From positions 23,830 through 87,829 of the forward strand of contig NZ_BCMG01000012.1 of assembly GCF_002217945.1 (NCBI RefSeq): 64,000 nt of DNA. Direction: 5' to 3'. This document shows positions 39,197-48,298 of this stretch, piece by piece (the stretch's first letter is position 1; each line of letters opens with the position of its first letter). A program made the position numbers and the translations under genes. The notes under the pieces were generated by a model. That model did not search any database, was not told the origin of the DNA, and saw only the letters and a list, made by a program, of their open reading frames with translations. This DNA comes from Secundilactobacillus silagei JCM 19001. GTDB taxonomy: Bacteria; Bacillota; Bacilli; Lactobacillales; Lactobacillaceae.

Positions 39197-41395
39197 ATGC
39201 AAGAACCAAAAGAACTAACGATTGAAACGTTAACAGTTCTTAAACGGGATGGTCGTGCCGTTAAGTTCGATACCAAAAAGATCGAACGGGCAATCAAACG
39301 CGCCGCTATTTCGGTGAATTCAGAACTAACAGATGAAGACCAGCACGCCATTGATGACGTGGTGGAAGCTGTTTTGACTGAAATCAGCAGTCGCTTCAAA
39401 GAAAACGTCAAGATTTACGAAATTCAAAGTATTGTCGAACATGAATTAATGGAACGTCAGCAGCTTGACTGGGCAAAAGCCTACATTAATTATCGGGCGC
39501 AAAAGGATCTCAAACGCAATCAAGCCACTGATATTAACTTTACGATTCAGAAATTGCTACATAAAGATGAGACAGTGGTCAACGAAAACGCCAATAAAGA
39601 TAGTAACGTTTTTAATACCCAGCGTGATCTAACAGCCGGCACGGTTGCTAGAACAATGGGGCTTAAGATGTTACCGCCAAAGGTTGCTAATGCGCATTTG
39701 AAGGGCGATATTCACTGGCATGATCTGGATTACCAGCCATACAGCCCAATGACGAACTGTTGTCTGATCGATTTTAAAGAAATGCTGAACCACGGCTTTA
39801 AGATCGGTAACGCCGAGGTTGAACCACCGCACTCAATCCAAACCGCAACGGCGCAGATGTCACAGATCATTGCTAACGTTGCTTCCAGCCAGTACGGTGG
39901 CTGTTCGGCTGACCGGGTCGATCAGTTACTGGCACCATTTGCGCTGCGTAATTACGATAAGCACATGGTTGACGCTAAGGAATGGATACAGGGTGAAGAC
40001 AACCAAAAGGCCTTTGCTAAGCAAAAGACGATCAAAGATATCGATGATGCCATGCAGGCTTTGGAATACGAAATCAACACGCTGTATTCCTCTCAAGGCC
40101 AGACACCATTTACCACACTGGGCTTTGGCCTTGGTACTAGCTGGGTCGAGCGGGAGATTCAAAAGGCAATTTTACACGTTCGAATCGAAGGTTTAGGTAA
40201 GGAGAAGCGAACGGCGATTTTCCCGAAACTCGTCTTTACTATTAAACGCGGCTTGAATTTGAAGCCGGAAGATCCTAACTATGATATTAAAGAACTGGCT
40301 GTGGAATGTGCCACTAAGCGGATGTACCCCGACGTTTTAATGTACGATAAGCTCGTTGAACTGACCGGTTCATTTAAAGCACCAATGGGCTGTCGCAGTT
40401 TTCTGCAGGGCTGGAAAGACGAAAACGGTAAGGAAGTCAACGCTGGGCGGATGAACTTGGGCGTTGTGACCTTGAACCTGCCGCGTATTGCGCTGGAATC
40501 AAAGGGTGACAAGGATAAGTTCTGGTCAATCTTAAAGGAACGGCTAAGCATCTGCAAAGAAGCCTTAGTGTTCAAGGTTAACCGCGCTAAGCAAGCCACA
40601 CCGCAAAACGCGCCGATTTTGTATGAATATGGGGCCTTTGGCAAACGTCTGAAGCCAACTGATTCCGTGGACGAATTGTTCAAGAATAAGCGGGCAACGG
40701 TTTCACTAGGCTACATTGGTCTTTACGAAGTCGGCACCGTCTTCTACGGTCCAACTTGGGAACATAATCCAGAAGCTAAACAGTTTACGGTTGATGTGGT
40801 TAAGAAGCTTTATACCAGCTGCAAAGCCTGGGAAAACCAGTACGGCTATCATTTTAGTGTCTATGCGACACCTGCTGAAAGTTTGACCAACACTTTCTGC
40901 CAAGCTGATATCAAGAAGTTTGGCAGAATCAAAGACGTCACGGATAAGGAATACTATACCAATAGCTTCCACTACGATGTTCGGAAAGCACCGACGCCAT
41001 TTGAGAAGATCGATTTTGAAAAGGACTATCCGCCATACAGTGCCGGTGGGTTCATCCACTACTGCGAATATCCTAACTTGAAGCAAAACCCGAAGGCCCT
41101 CGAAGCCGTTTGGGATTACGCTTATGACCGCATTGGTTATTTAGGAACTAACACGCCAATCGATCAATGCTTCAAGTGCGGGTTCAAAGGTGAATTTAAA
41201 CCAACTGCCCGGGGCTTTGCCTGCCCGAAATGCGGCAACACGGATCCGGCTACCTGCGACGTGGTCAAGCGGACTTGCGGTTACCTCGGTAACCCGAACC
41301 AGCGGCCAATGGTCCATGGCCGGCACGTTGAAATTGCCAGCCGGGTCAAGCACATGACGTTAGGTAACGATCAAAACAACATTGCAAGACAGTAA
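39197..41395 (+). CDS. nrdD: Anaerobic ribonucleoside-triphosphate reductase
   Basis: The 732-residue class III enzyme reduces ribonucleoside triphosphates to deoxy forms under anoxic conditions using a glycyl radical. An ATP-cone at residues 13-100 (VLKRDGRAVKFDTKKIERAI) gives dATP feedback. The C-terminal zinc site is CFKCG...CPKCG, and the radical glycine is in RTCGYLG (Gly695). ATG 39197 has GGAG nine bases upstream. The activase gene nrdG follows after ten bases, an operon under the NrdR-like boxes. Confidence 0.96.
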   Translation: MQEPKELTIETLTVLKRDGRAVKFDTKKIERAIKRAAISVNSELTDEDQHAIDDVVEAVLTEISSRFKENVKIYEIQSIVEHELMERQQLDWAKAYINYRAQKDLKRNQATDINFTIQKLLHKDETVVNENANKDSNVFNTQRDLTAGTVARTMGLKMLPPKVANAHLKGDIHWHDLDYQPYSPMTNCCLIDFKEMLNHGFKIGNAEVEPPHSIQTATAQMSQIIANVASSQYGGCSADRVDQLLAPFALRNYDKHMVDAKEWIQGEDNQKAFAKQKTIKDIDDAMQALEYEINTLYSSQGQTPFTTLGFGLGTSWVEREIQKAILHVRIEGLGKEKRTAIFPKLVFTIKRGLNLKPEDPNYDIKELAVECATKRMYPDVLMYDKLVELTGSFKAPMGCRSFLQGWKDENGKEVNAGRMNLGVVTLNLPRIALESKGDKDKFWSILKERLSICKEALVFKVNRAKQATPQNAPILYEYGAFGKRLKPTDSVDELFKNKRATVSLGYIGLYEVGTVFYGPTWEHNPEAKQFTVDVVKKLYTSCKAWENQYGYHFSVYATPAESLTNTFCQADIKKFGRIKDVTDKEYYTNSFHYDVRKAPTPFEKIDFEKDYPPYSAGGFIHYCEYPNLKQNPKALEAVWDYAYDRIGYLGTNTPIDQCFKCGFKGEFKPTARGFACPKCGNTDPATCDVVKRTCGYLGNPNQRPMVHGRHVEIASRVKHMTLGNDQNNIARQ

Positions 41396-41405
41396 GGATG
41401 ACGGT

Positions 41406-41990
41406 ATGCCGACAAAAAAAGTGAGATTACCAAATAACCCGCAGCCGAAAGAGTGGCTGGCGGATGAGTTAAGTGAGCAGCGAATTGCGAGCTATAAACC
41501 CTTTAACTTCGTTGATGGCGAAGGGGTGCGCTGCAGTTTGTACGTGAGCGGCTGTAAGTTCAACTGCCCGGGCTGCTACAATAAAGTCGCTCAATCCTTT
41601 CATTTTGGGACGCCCTATACGCAAGAACTGGAAGACCAAATCATTGAAGATCTCGGTCAGTCTTACGTTCAAGGGTTGACCTTACTGGGTGGTGAACCAT
41701 TTTTAAATACTCAGGTCTGTCTCCGTCTGTGCCGACGGGTTCGCAAAGAATTCGGCCACGACAAGGATATCTGGAGCTGGACGGGGTATAAATGGGAAGA
41801 ACTCATGAAGGAATCTGACGATAAGAAGGAACTGCTCAGTCTGATCGATATTTTGATCGATGACAGATTCCTGCAGTCCAAAATGGATCTGACCCTCCAA
41901 TTTAGAGGAAGCAGTAACCAGCGCATCATTAACGTGCCTGAATCATTGAAGAGTGGCAAGGTTGTGATTTGGGATAGGTTAGTAAAGTAG
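41406..41990 (+). CDS. nrdG: Anaerobic RNR activating enzyme (radical SAM)
   Basis: NrdG uses a 4Fe-4S cluster and S-adenosylmethionine to form the glycyl radical on NrdD. The cluster motif is CKFNCPGC near residue 50 (CxxxCxxC), followed by GLTLLGGEPF (SAM-binding GGE) near 92. The 194-residue size is standard. ATG 41406 has AAGG nine bases upstream. A hairpin repeat begins at its stop codon. Confidence 0.95.
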   Translation: MPTKKVRLPNNPQPKEWLADELSEQRIASYKPFNFVDGEGVRCSLYVSGCKFNCPGCYNKVAQSFHFGTPYTQELEDQIIEDLGQSYVQGLTLLGGEPFLNTQVCLRLCRRVRKEFGHDKDIWSWTGYKWEELMKESDDKKELLSLIDILIDDRFLQSKMDLTLQFRGSSNQRIINVPESLKSGKVVIWDRLVK

Positions 41991-42122
41991 AGTGCGTAGC
42001 AACACGGGTTGATTCCAGAATATAACGCAACTAAGGCAGGTTCCTGGTTTTGGGAACTTGCCTTAGTTGCGTTATATGGCCGGAATCAGTGTTGTGAAGC
42101 ACGTTTCGGCAAGGTAAAAGTC
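41991..42122 (+). repeat. Dispersed hairpin repeat B, copy 4
   Basis: Nested arms: GCAACAC/GTGTTGT outside, GATTCC/GGAATC, internal loop AGAA:TGGCC, TATAACGCAACTAAGGCA/TGCCTTAGTTGCGTTATA, GTTCC/GGAAC at the tip. It ends with TTTCGGCAAGGTAAAA, the repeat B tail. The GATTCCAGAAT and ATGGCCGGAATC parts are identical to repeat A. Confidence 0.85.
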
Positions 42123-42223
42123 TTGTACCATACCCTAACCCGTATTATTTTCCCCAAACAGCTTATGTTTCCATCAAAAGTGTAGTAAGCTAGAAAAAGT
42201 AAAAATTCGGGGAGGACGCTAAA

Positions 42224-43417
42224 TTGAGCAAATATCGGTTACAGGCGGTTGTTTTTGTTTTAGTTGCTTTTATGCTGGGCTGCAATGAATTCATGGTTGT
42301 GGGGATCTTGTCTGATATTGCGAGTCATCTGCACGTGTCAATTGCAGCAATTGGGTATCTGGTAACGATCTTTGCCATGGTATACGCTGTGAGCACACCG
42401 TTTATCACGATTTTAACCAGTAAGTACAATCGGTATAAGACAATGCTGGTACTCATTATCATCTTTTTAATTGGCAATACGTTGAGTGGCCTGGCCACCA
42501 ACTACTGGTCAATGTTAGTGTCGCGGGTTGTCACAGCGGCCGTTGCCGGTTCAATTATTTCATTGATCATGACCTTTACCACGGTTGTTGCGCCGCGGGA
42601 AAAGCGGGCCAACTTGGTCTCGTGGGTCTCTGCGGGCTTCAGTATTGCAGCGGTTATTGGGATTCCCATTGGGACGACCATCAGCACCAACTATGGCTGG
42701 CGCTACGCTTTCTACGCAGTTTCAGTAATTACTGTGATTATTTTCTTCCTATTAATATGGCTATTGCCCAAGCATGTTAAACAGGTTCAGGGATCAATTA
42801 AAGGGCAATTGAGCTTACTGAAAGACCGTCGAATTTATCTAGCAGTCATACTGGTGCTCTTTACAGCTGCCAGCATGTACGGGTATTACACTTACATTCG
42901 ACCATTGCTGACCACCACGTTAGGCTTTAGTAATGCCAGTTTGAATATTTTGCTGTTTGTCATCGGCTTTATGAGCATTGTTAGCACTCGGTGGTCAGGG
43001 CGGATCGCAGACCATGGTGGGTTGCGTGTCATCCCGAAATACTATGTGGTCAACACGATTTTTCTAGTTTTTCTGCCATTAGCATTATCAACTAAGGCGA
43101 CTGGCCTGACGTTGTTGCTGATGATCTCATTGATCGTGACGATCTTTAACACACCGGTTCAAATTCATTTTTTAAACGTTGCAGAACGGGACTATCCGCA
43201 ATCATTGGTACTTGCATCGTCGCTTTATTCCATTTTCTTTAACTTTGGCATTTCCTTGGGCTCAGCTACTTCATCAGTTTTAGTTGGCACGGTCGGGTTG
43301 AGAAATATCAGTCTGGGATCGGCAGTTTACGCCGTGATCTCACTGAGTTTGATCATTGCTTTGAACCGTGCGATTAAGGCCAAGAAACAAGCCAGCAAAA
43401 GTTATCAGCCTGAATAG
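42224..43417 (+). CDS. MFS transporter (AraJ/PbuE-like)
   Basis: A 397-residue 12-helix major facilitator of the DHA1 type. FMLGCNEFMVVGILSDIASHLHVSIAAIGYLVTIFAMVYAVSTP (by its ends, residues 16-60) is the pattern of AraJ, YdhP and PbuE exporters for sugars, nucleobases or drugs. SIAAVIGIPIGTTISTNYGWRYAF is motif C. The start is TTG 42224 with GGAGG eight bases upstream. It stands alone with a strong terminator. Confidence 0.85.
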   Translation: MSKYRLQAVVFVLVAFMLGCNEFMVVGILSDIASHLHVSIAAIGYLVTIFAMVYAVSTPFITILTSKYNRYKTMLVLIIIFLIGNTLSGLATNYWSMLVSRVVTAAVAGSIISLIMTFTTVVAPREKRANLVSWVSAGFSIAAVIGIPIGTTISTNYGWRYAFYAVSVITVIIFFLLIWLLPKHVKQVQGSIKGQLSLLKDRRIYLAVILVLFTAASMYGYYTYIRPLLTTTLGFSNASLNILLFVIGFMSIVSTRWSGRIADHGGLRVIPKYYVVNTIFLVFLPLALSTKATGLTLLLMISLIVTIFNTPVQIHFLNVAERDYPQSLVLASSLYSIFFNFGISLGSATSSVLVGTVGLRNISLGSAVYAVISLSLIIALNRAIKAKKQASKSYQPE

Positions 43418-43463
43418 AAAAAACGCCTCGTAAATCATTTAATTGATTTACGAGGCGTTTTAT
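43418..43463. terminator. Bidirectional terminator
   Basis: AAAACGCCTCGTAAATCA pairs exactly with TGATTTACGAGGCGTTTT around a six-base loop between convergent genes. Confidence 0.95.
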
Positions 43464-43466
43464 TTT

Positions 43467-44078
43467 CTATTCGATGACATCAAGGTTACTAGGTTTCTTT
43501 AAGTACGGAATCTCGAAAGCTTGAGTAGATTTTTTATTGGGGGCAGTTACGGTATAAGTTAAGTTCGATTTATACTGACTTAAGGGTAAAGTGAAGACTG
43601 CCTGCTTACCGTTACCGGTATTTTTAGTCTGCAGTAACTGGTTACCGCTAAAGAGGCGGACAGTTCGTAATGTATCCAAGGTGTTAACGGTGATGGATGC
43701 ACCCGTTGCCGTTCGAACTTCACCGAAATCAATGACCTCGGTAGTGGCGTAGTCGGAACTTGAAAGTTTCGCTACTTGAGTAACCCGTTGATGGGCTTTA
43801 GAAGTGCCATACAGTTTAAAAGTGTTGTAACCAGAGAACTTATAACTGATGGCAACGGAATTCTTCTTTAAATTGTAGTAATTTGTACGATGGCCATACT
43901 TAACGGCGAGCAGTTTTGCTGCTTGCGGTGTTTTGACCTGTGCATTTAATCTTGATGATGTATACGTGACGTTTCGAGTGCTAAGCTTCGGTAATGATTT
44001 CGCCGAGGCTGTTGAAGGAATAATGTTGCCTCCGAGCAGTACCAGAAACAAGCCAGGAATAAACAATAACTTTTTCAT
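43467..44078 (-). CDS. Secreted protein of unknown function
   Basis: The 203-residue protein has a signal peptide (residues 1-26, cut near STASA) and a beta-rich mature part with many Thr, Ser and Lys. DFGEVRTATGASITVNTLDTLRTVRLFSGNQLLQT near residues 117-152 reads like an Ig-like or carbohydrate-binding sandwich. No motif allows a family name. Single-gene unit with a good ribosome site. Confidence 0.7.
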   Translation of the reverse strand: MKKLLFIPGLFLVLLGGNIIPSTASAKSLPKLSTRNVTYTSSRLNAQVKTPQAAKLLAVKYGHRTNYYNLKKNSVAISYKFSGYNTFKLYGTSKAHQRVTQVAKLSSSDYATTEVIDFGEVRTATGASITVNTLDTLRTVRLFSGNQLLQTKNTGNGKQAVFTLPLSQYKSNLTYTVTAPNKKSTQAFEIPYLKKPSNLDVIE

Positions 44079-44303
44079 GCACGCTCCTTATCTGATCGTT
44101 AAACAGTCGACAATCGGAATACTACCACATTGGAGACAGAAGGTAAAGAAAGTCTTAAGGTTCTACAACTCCTAAAGGACTTCATTATGTCACGATAGGG
44201 TTGATATAGCAAGGATAAGCGCTGATTTAAAAAATAATAAAAAAATAGTGTTTTTTTGAAATTTTTTAAATCAGACTTTACCGTTCTGGCGATGGCTTAT
44301 CAG

Positions 44304-44332
44304 TTTACCATTGTGGTCAAAAACCATATAAT
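44304..44332 (+). promoter_or_regulatory. Promoter of the GGDEF gene
   Basis: TTTACC (44304-44309), 17 bp, TATAAT (44327-44332). Confidence 0.7.
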
Positions 44333-44364
44333 TAAGAAAATGATTCGTGGAAGAGGGTGTCACG

Positions 44365-45471
44365 ATGGGAATGATAACGACAATCTTTCTGCTCAGTTTC
44401 GTCAATATTGGGGTCATCGGGGTTCTGCAGCGATTGATGCATATGCTGGACCCGGATATTGAGGGGAACAATCCCTCGCCATGGCGGACAGAATTGCTTT
44501 ACACGCTTTATTTTACGGTAGTCATCGCGCTTGTGTTCGTGCTGGCAACGCGGTCATCATCAATTGAGTGGTTGATGTGGGTCAATCTCGCACTGGTTCT
44601 AATGATGAGTTATACGGATGCGGTGAAAACGCGGTTAAATATCATTTTACCATTGGTGATCACGGTGGCGCTGTTTTTCCTCTTTACGAAGTCAGTCAGC
44701 TATTGGCTGGTTTTGACCTTAACGATCGGCATTATTTCACTACTGGTCGAACGGCAGTGGTTTTTCCCATTTGATAAACATCCGGTAATCGTTTTAAGCG
44801 TTAAAGCAGGCATAGGTGCGATTTCGTGGGTGGGCCTAGCAGTGATGCTGCATCTGCCGCTGAAGGTCCCTGTTAGCATGTATGTCGTGTATCTGGTGGT
44901 TACAGCCTTGACCTATGTCTACATGGTGCTGATGCGCCAAGAACACATTAATAATGTTGATACAGCTCGAAATCTGCTTTACGATAATCTGACGCACGCC
45001 CGTAACTGGTTAAGCTTCCGGTCAGATGCCGAGGATGATTTTCAAAATGACCGTCAGTTGGGGATCATTGCCATGGATATTGATCATTTTAAACAGATCA
45101 ACGATACTTATGGACACTTGGCGGGCAATACCATTTTGATTCATTTTTCAGACCGACTGGAGGAAATCTTAGCTCAGCAAACGGACGGTGCACGGCTTTA
45201 TCGTACTGGCGGTGAAGAGTTTACGATCCTTTATCCTGATGCCACTGAAGCTGACGTCAAGCAGACCGCTAAGCAAATTCAAGCAGCGATTCGCGGTCTG
45301 CAGGTTAAAATTGATAAGGGCAGACAAATCAGTGTGACGGCCTCGATGGGTGTTGAAAGCCGGCACGCGGCGGATAAAAACGCCTTTGATACCTTTAAAC
45401 GTGCTGATCGACTGTTATATGAATCAAAGCGTAATGGTCGGAATCAAATTTCAATTGGAACAGAGCATTAA
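44365..45471 (+). CDS. Membrane diguanylate cyclase (GGDEF protein)
   Basis: The 368-residue protein has six or so N-terminal helices (residues 1-190) and a GGDEF domain. The signature is GGEEF at 282-286, an active-form variant, preceded by MDIDHFKQINDTYGH, which holds the metal-binding Asp. It should make cyclic di-GMP from two GTP. The RxxD inhibitory site that normally lies five residues before GGDEF is absent (the stretch reads QQTDGARLYRT). No EAL or HD-GYP protein is in the window. ATG 44365 follows GAGGG at eight-base spacing. A universal stress gene follows with its own promoter. Confidence 0.88.
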   Translation: MGMITTIFLLSFVNIGVIGVLQRLMHMLDPDIEGNNPSPWRTELLYTLYFTVVIALVFVLATRSSSIEWLMWVNLALVLMMSYTDAVKTRLNIILPLVITVALFFLFTKSVSYWLVLTLTIGIISLLVERQWFFPFDKHPVIVLSVKAGIGAISWVGLAVMLHLPLKVPVSMYVVYLVVTALTYVYMVLMRQEHINNVDTARNLLYDNLTHARNWLSFRSDAEDDFQNDRQLGIIAMDIDHFKQINDTYGHLAGNTILIHFSDRLEEILAQQTDGARLYRTGGEEFTILYPDATEADVKQTAKQIQAAIRGLQVKIDKGRQISVTASMGVESRHAADKNAFDTFKRADRLLYESKRNGRNQISIGTEH

Positions 45472-45484
45472 GTTTTGGTATAAT
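45455..45484 (+). promoter_or_regulatory. Promoter of the first universal stress gene
   Basis: TTGGAA (45455-45460), 18 bp, then an extended -10 TGGTATAAT. It overlaps the end of the GGDEF gene. Confidence 0.65.
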
Positions 45485-45545
45485 GAAAAGTGAAGTCAAA
45501 GTTCGTTTAACTTTTTTACAAATACAAGAGAGGGAGCAGATTAGA

Positions 45546-45989
45546 ATGGCTGAATTAAATCCAAAGAAATTCAAGCACATTTTAGTTGGGGTTGATGATT
45601 CACCGGATGCACAGTTAGCTTTTCGGTATGCGATGAACCGTGCCAAGGAAGATGATGCGGAACTAACGATTACTTCGATTCTGGAATCTGATGATATGAA
45701 TGTGTACCAAGCTTTGAATAAAGACTTTGTGCACGGTCAGCGTAATGACTTGGAACAACACGTTTTAGGCTATCAGGACTTGGCAGTGCGGTTTGGCATT
45801 AAGAACGTCAACGTCATTATTGGCGAGGGCGATCCTGGTGAAACCATCGTGAAGCAGATCATACCGGAAGTGCAACCCGATCTATTGATTGTAGGTTCAT
45901 TGTCCAAAAAGGGTCTTCGTAAGCGTTTTGGTTCTCAAGCCGCTTATATGGCCAAGTACGCACCAGTCTCAGTGTTAGTGATTCGGTAA
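45546..45989 (+). CDS. Universal stress protein (UspA family)
   Basis: A 147-residue single-domain UspA protein. ILVGVDDSPDAQLAFRYA (residues 12-29) and the C-terminal GSLSKKGLRKRFGSQAAYMAKYAPVSVLVIR stretch match the ATP-binding class, although the usual G-2x-G-9x-G motif is only partly kept. The role is stress survival. ATG 45546 has GGGAG upstream; the frame extends further without a ribosome site. Confidence 0.87.
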   Translation: MAELNPKKFKHILVGVDDSPDAQLAFRYAMNRAKEDDAELTITSILESDDMNVYQALNKDFVHGQRNDLEQHVLGYQDLAVRFGIKNVNVIIGEGDPGETIVKQIIPEVQPDLLIVGSLSKKGLRKRFGSQAAYMAKYAPVSVLVIR

Positions 45990-46010
45990 TAGTGCTTAGC
46001 TCGTGTTAAT

Positions 46011-46056
46011 AAAAAAGGATTGATTTTACCGCTAATGGTAAAATCAATCCTTTTTA
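46011..46056. terminator. Bidirectional terminator
   Basis: AAAAGGATTGATTTTACC pairs exactly with GGTAAAATCAATCCTTTT. It overlaps the end of the convergent minus-strand gene. Confidence 0.95.
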
Positions 46057-46583
46057 GGTTTTTGCCCCTTATGTTGCCAATATTTAGTCACATAGTTATT
46101 CTGCCGGCTGACGTAGTCGATAACCATCACATCTGATTTATCGATCAGCGTTGGTGCGCCAAAGGATAAGGATTCGAAATCCACTAACTGCAGTCCAATC
46201 TGGTGCGCACTGATCAAGGAGACGTGACCCGTGTAAATTTCTGAGTCAGTCACCAAACTGATCAGTCGCCGTTCGTTTTGACATTCCGTTAATAGCCGAT
46301 CCATTGACTGCCAGCTGGTTGGTAATTGTTCTGCCAGCTGAAAGGGGTCGAAGGCATTGACGGCTTTATTTTCGGCGATCATTGACTGACAAAATTCGAG
46401 ATAGGTGGTGTCAGTGACGATCTTAGATACGTGGGCGCGGCCAATCAGCTCAACGCTGTCCACCTGACCGTTGTCGTCGATCGACACGATCAGTAACTGC
46501 TGCGGTGTTTCAGCAACGGCGGTACCAACAACAAAGGAATCGGCATCGTCTTCTAAGTAAAGTTCAAACAGGTTATTGGCCAT
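46044..46583 (-). CDS. Hypothetical protein coupled to an APC permease
   Basis: A 179-residue acidic soluble protein of two similar beta-rich halves (AETPQQLLIVSIDDNGQVDSVELIGRAHV and SEIYTGHVSLISAHQIGLQLVDFE). The ATG at 46583 lies inside the last codons of the permease gene, an 11-bp overlap, so it is translationally coupled. No family recognised; the pairing suggests a regulatory or accessory role for the transporter. Confidence 0.7.
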   Translation of the reverse strand: MANNLFELYLEDDADSFVVGTAVAETPQQLLIVSIDDNGQVDSVELIGRAHVSKIVTDTTYLEFCQSMIAENKAVNAFDPFQLAEQLPTSWQSMDRLLTECQNERRLISLVTDSEIYTGHVSLISAHQIGLQLVDFESLSFGAPTLIDKSDVMVIDYVSRQNNYVTKYWQHKGQKPKKD

Positions 46584-48195
46584 CTTCCATCTCGCCTCGT
46601 TCCTTGGCTTCTTGATTGAGTTTTTGCGCCTTGTGGAAGTCTTCGGTCACAACGTAGCTGCGGATACCCCACCAATAAAAGCCCAGCGATGCAATGATAA
46701 TAACGACAAAGTCCAGTGGGTACGGAATCCAGTTTTGACCGTTGAACTGATGACTGCCGATGTAGGACATGATTGAAATGAAAATCAGGTAACCAATCAT
46801 CCAGCCACTGGCTTTAAAGGCCTGCTTCGTTGAGACAAAATGGTTGCGCCACTCGTAATAGAAGTAGAAGGGCAGTCCCAGTAAAATGATGAAGATCACT
46901 TCAACGGTGGTTGGCCACATGGCCCAGTAAGTTGCTAAAGAGGCCAGGACAAATGAAACGGGTGCGATCCATGGTAAGTGTTTCAAGCGAATTGGCCGGT
47001 AGAGCTTCGATCCCATTTTGCGCAGTGACACCGCGGTGACGGGACCAGTCAAATAGGCGATCAGAGTGGCTGTCGACAGCACCGTTGCCAAAACGGCCCA
47101 TGACCGGAACACGGAGACCATTACCATGCTTAGAACGGTATTGACCACCATGGCGTTGCGAGGAATCCCGTATTTTAAGTTAATTTTACCCAAGAAGTGC
47201 GGCACGTGGCGGTTCCCTTCCATAGCAAACAGCGCCCGAGCAGTGTTTGCCACGAAGGACACACCAGTACCAAATGGCGAAACGAAGGCGTCCATGTACA
47301 GTAGGACGGAGAGCCAGTGGATTCCCAGCAAGATGGCCATGTCAGCAAAGGGTGAGTTGAACACGATACCGTGCCAGCCCGTTGCCGCAATCATTTTCGG
47401 TGGGATGGCGGTAATGAAGGTAGATTGCAGGATCACGTACAGAATTCCACTGATCAGCAAAGAAATGGTGATCCCACGGCCGATATTTTTCTTCGGGTGC
47501 TCAATTTCACCGCCCATGTTAATGACGGTCTGAAAGGCATCAAAGGAGAAGATGATCCCAGCAGCCGACGTGGCAGTAAAGATGGGGGCGGAACCATAGG
47601 GCATGAAGTCGTGTAAATTGCTACCATAGTTACCCGGATGGAAACCCGACATCGTCAGCATTACGATCGTTAACAGTGGAATGCCGATCTTAAATACGGA
47701 GATCAAGCTGGTAAAGCGGGTCAGAATCGTGACTGACCAGAAGTTAAGGGCGGTGAAGACCAGAATGAAGCCGAAAACGATCAAGAGGCCACTATTGGTA
47801 ATCACGCCGTTACTGAGAAAGTGGTGGGTCCAATGCGCCCACGACCATGGCCAGGTACTCATGTACTGAACCGCCGCCACGGCTTCGATGGGGATCAACG
47901 TGATCAACGAGACCCAGTTGGCCCAAGCGGCGATGAAGCCTAACAGTGAGCCGTGGGAATACTGGGCGTACTTGCTCATGCCACCGGATTCGGGAAACAT
48001 GGCGCCAATTTCAACGTAATCGTAGGCGATGGAGCCGATGACTAAGCCCCCAATGATCCAGGAAAAGATCGCCGCCGGTCCAGCAATCTTAGTGGCCTCC
48101 CACGAGCCAAACAGCCAGCCGGAACCGATCAATGATCCCAGTGCCAGCATGACTAATTGGAAGAGGTTTATTTTTTTAAATTTCGGTGCTTCCAT
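46573..48195 (-). CDS. APC-family amino acid permease, 540 residues
   Basis: A 12- to 14-helix transporter. The first helix has LALGSLIGSGWLFGSWEATKIAGPAAIFSWIIGG (ends given, residues 17-50), and FDAFQTVINMGGEIEHPKKNIGRGI near 216-240 is the APC motif around helix 6. It is longer than the permease at 22109 and has a charged C-terminal tail. GGGAGAT precedes the ATG. Substrate unknown. Followed by a coupled hypothetical gene, and preceded on the same strand by a universal stress gene. Confidence 0.85.
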   Translation of the reverse strand: MEAPKFKKINLFQLVMLALGSLIGSGWLFGSWEATKIAGPAAIFSWIIGGLVIGSIAYDYVEIGAMFPESGGMSKYAQYSHGSLLGFIAAWANWVSLITLIPIEAVAAVQYMSTWPWSWAHWTHHFLSNGVITNSGLLIVFGFILVFTALNFWSVTILTRFTSLISVFKIGIPLLTIVMLTMSGFHPGNYGSNLHDFMPYGSAPIFTATSAAGIIFSFDAFQTVINMGGEIEHPKKNIGRGITISLLISGILYVILQSTFITAIPPKMIAATGWHGIVFNSPFADMAILLGIHWLSVLLYMDAFVSPFGTGVSFVANTARALFAMEGNRHVPHFLGKINLKYGIPRNAMVVNTVLSMVMVSVFRSWAVLATVLSTATLIAYLTGPVTAVSLRKMGSKLYRPIRLKHLPWIAPVSFVLASLATYWAMWPTTVEVIFIILLGLPFYFYYEWRNHFVSTKQAFKASGWMIGYLIFISIMSYIGSHQFNGQNWIPYPLDFVVIIIASLGFYWWGIRSYVVTEDFHKAQKLNQEAKERGEMEDGQ

Positions 48196-48242
48196 ATGCG
48201 ATCTCCCTTAATTTTATAACAATGTGTTATTGATATGTACGA

Positions 48243-48282
48243 AAGAAGGGCCGAATTGACAGACTGCTCATTCGACCCTCCA
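48243..48282 (-). terminator. Terminator of the second universal stress gene
   Basis: On the minus strand GAGGGTCGAAT pairs with ATTCGGCCCTTC, followed by TTTC. Confidence 0.7.
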
Positions 48283-48298
48283 GCTAATTACGTTTTAA

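Noticed and set aside
47066..47533. 155-codon plus-strand frame within the APC permease gene
   Set aside because: Antisense to conserved membrane helices and lacks a ribosome site.
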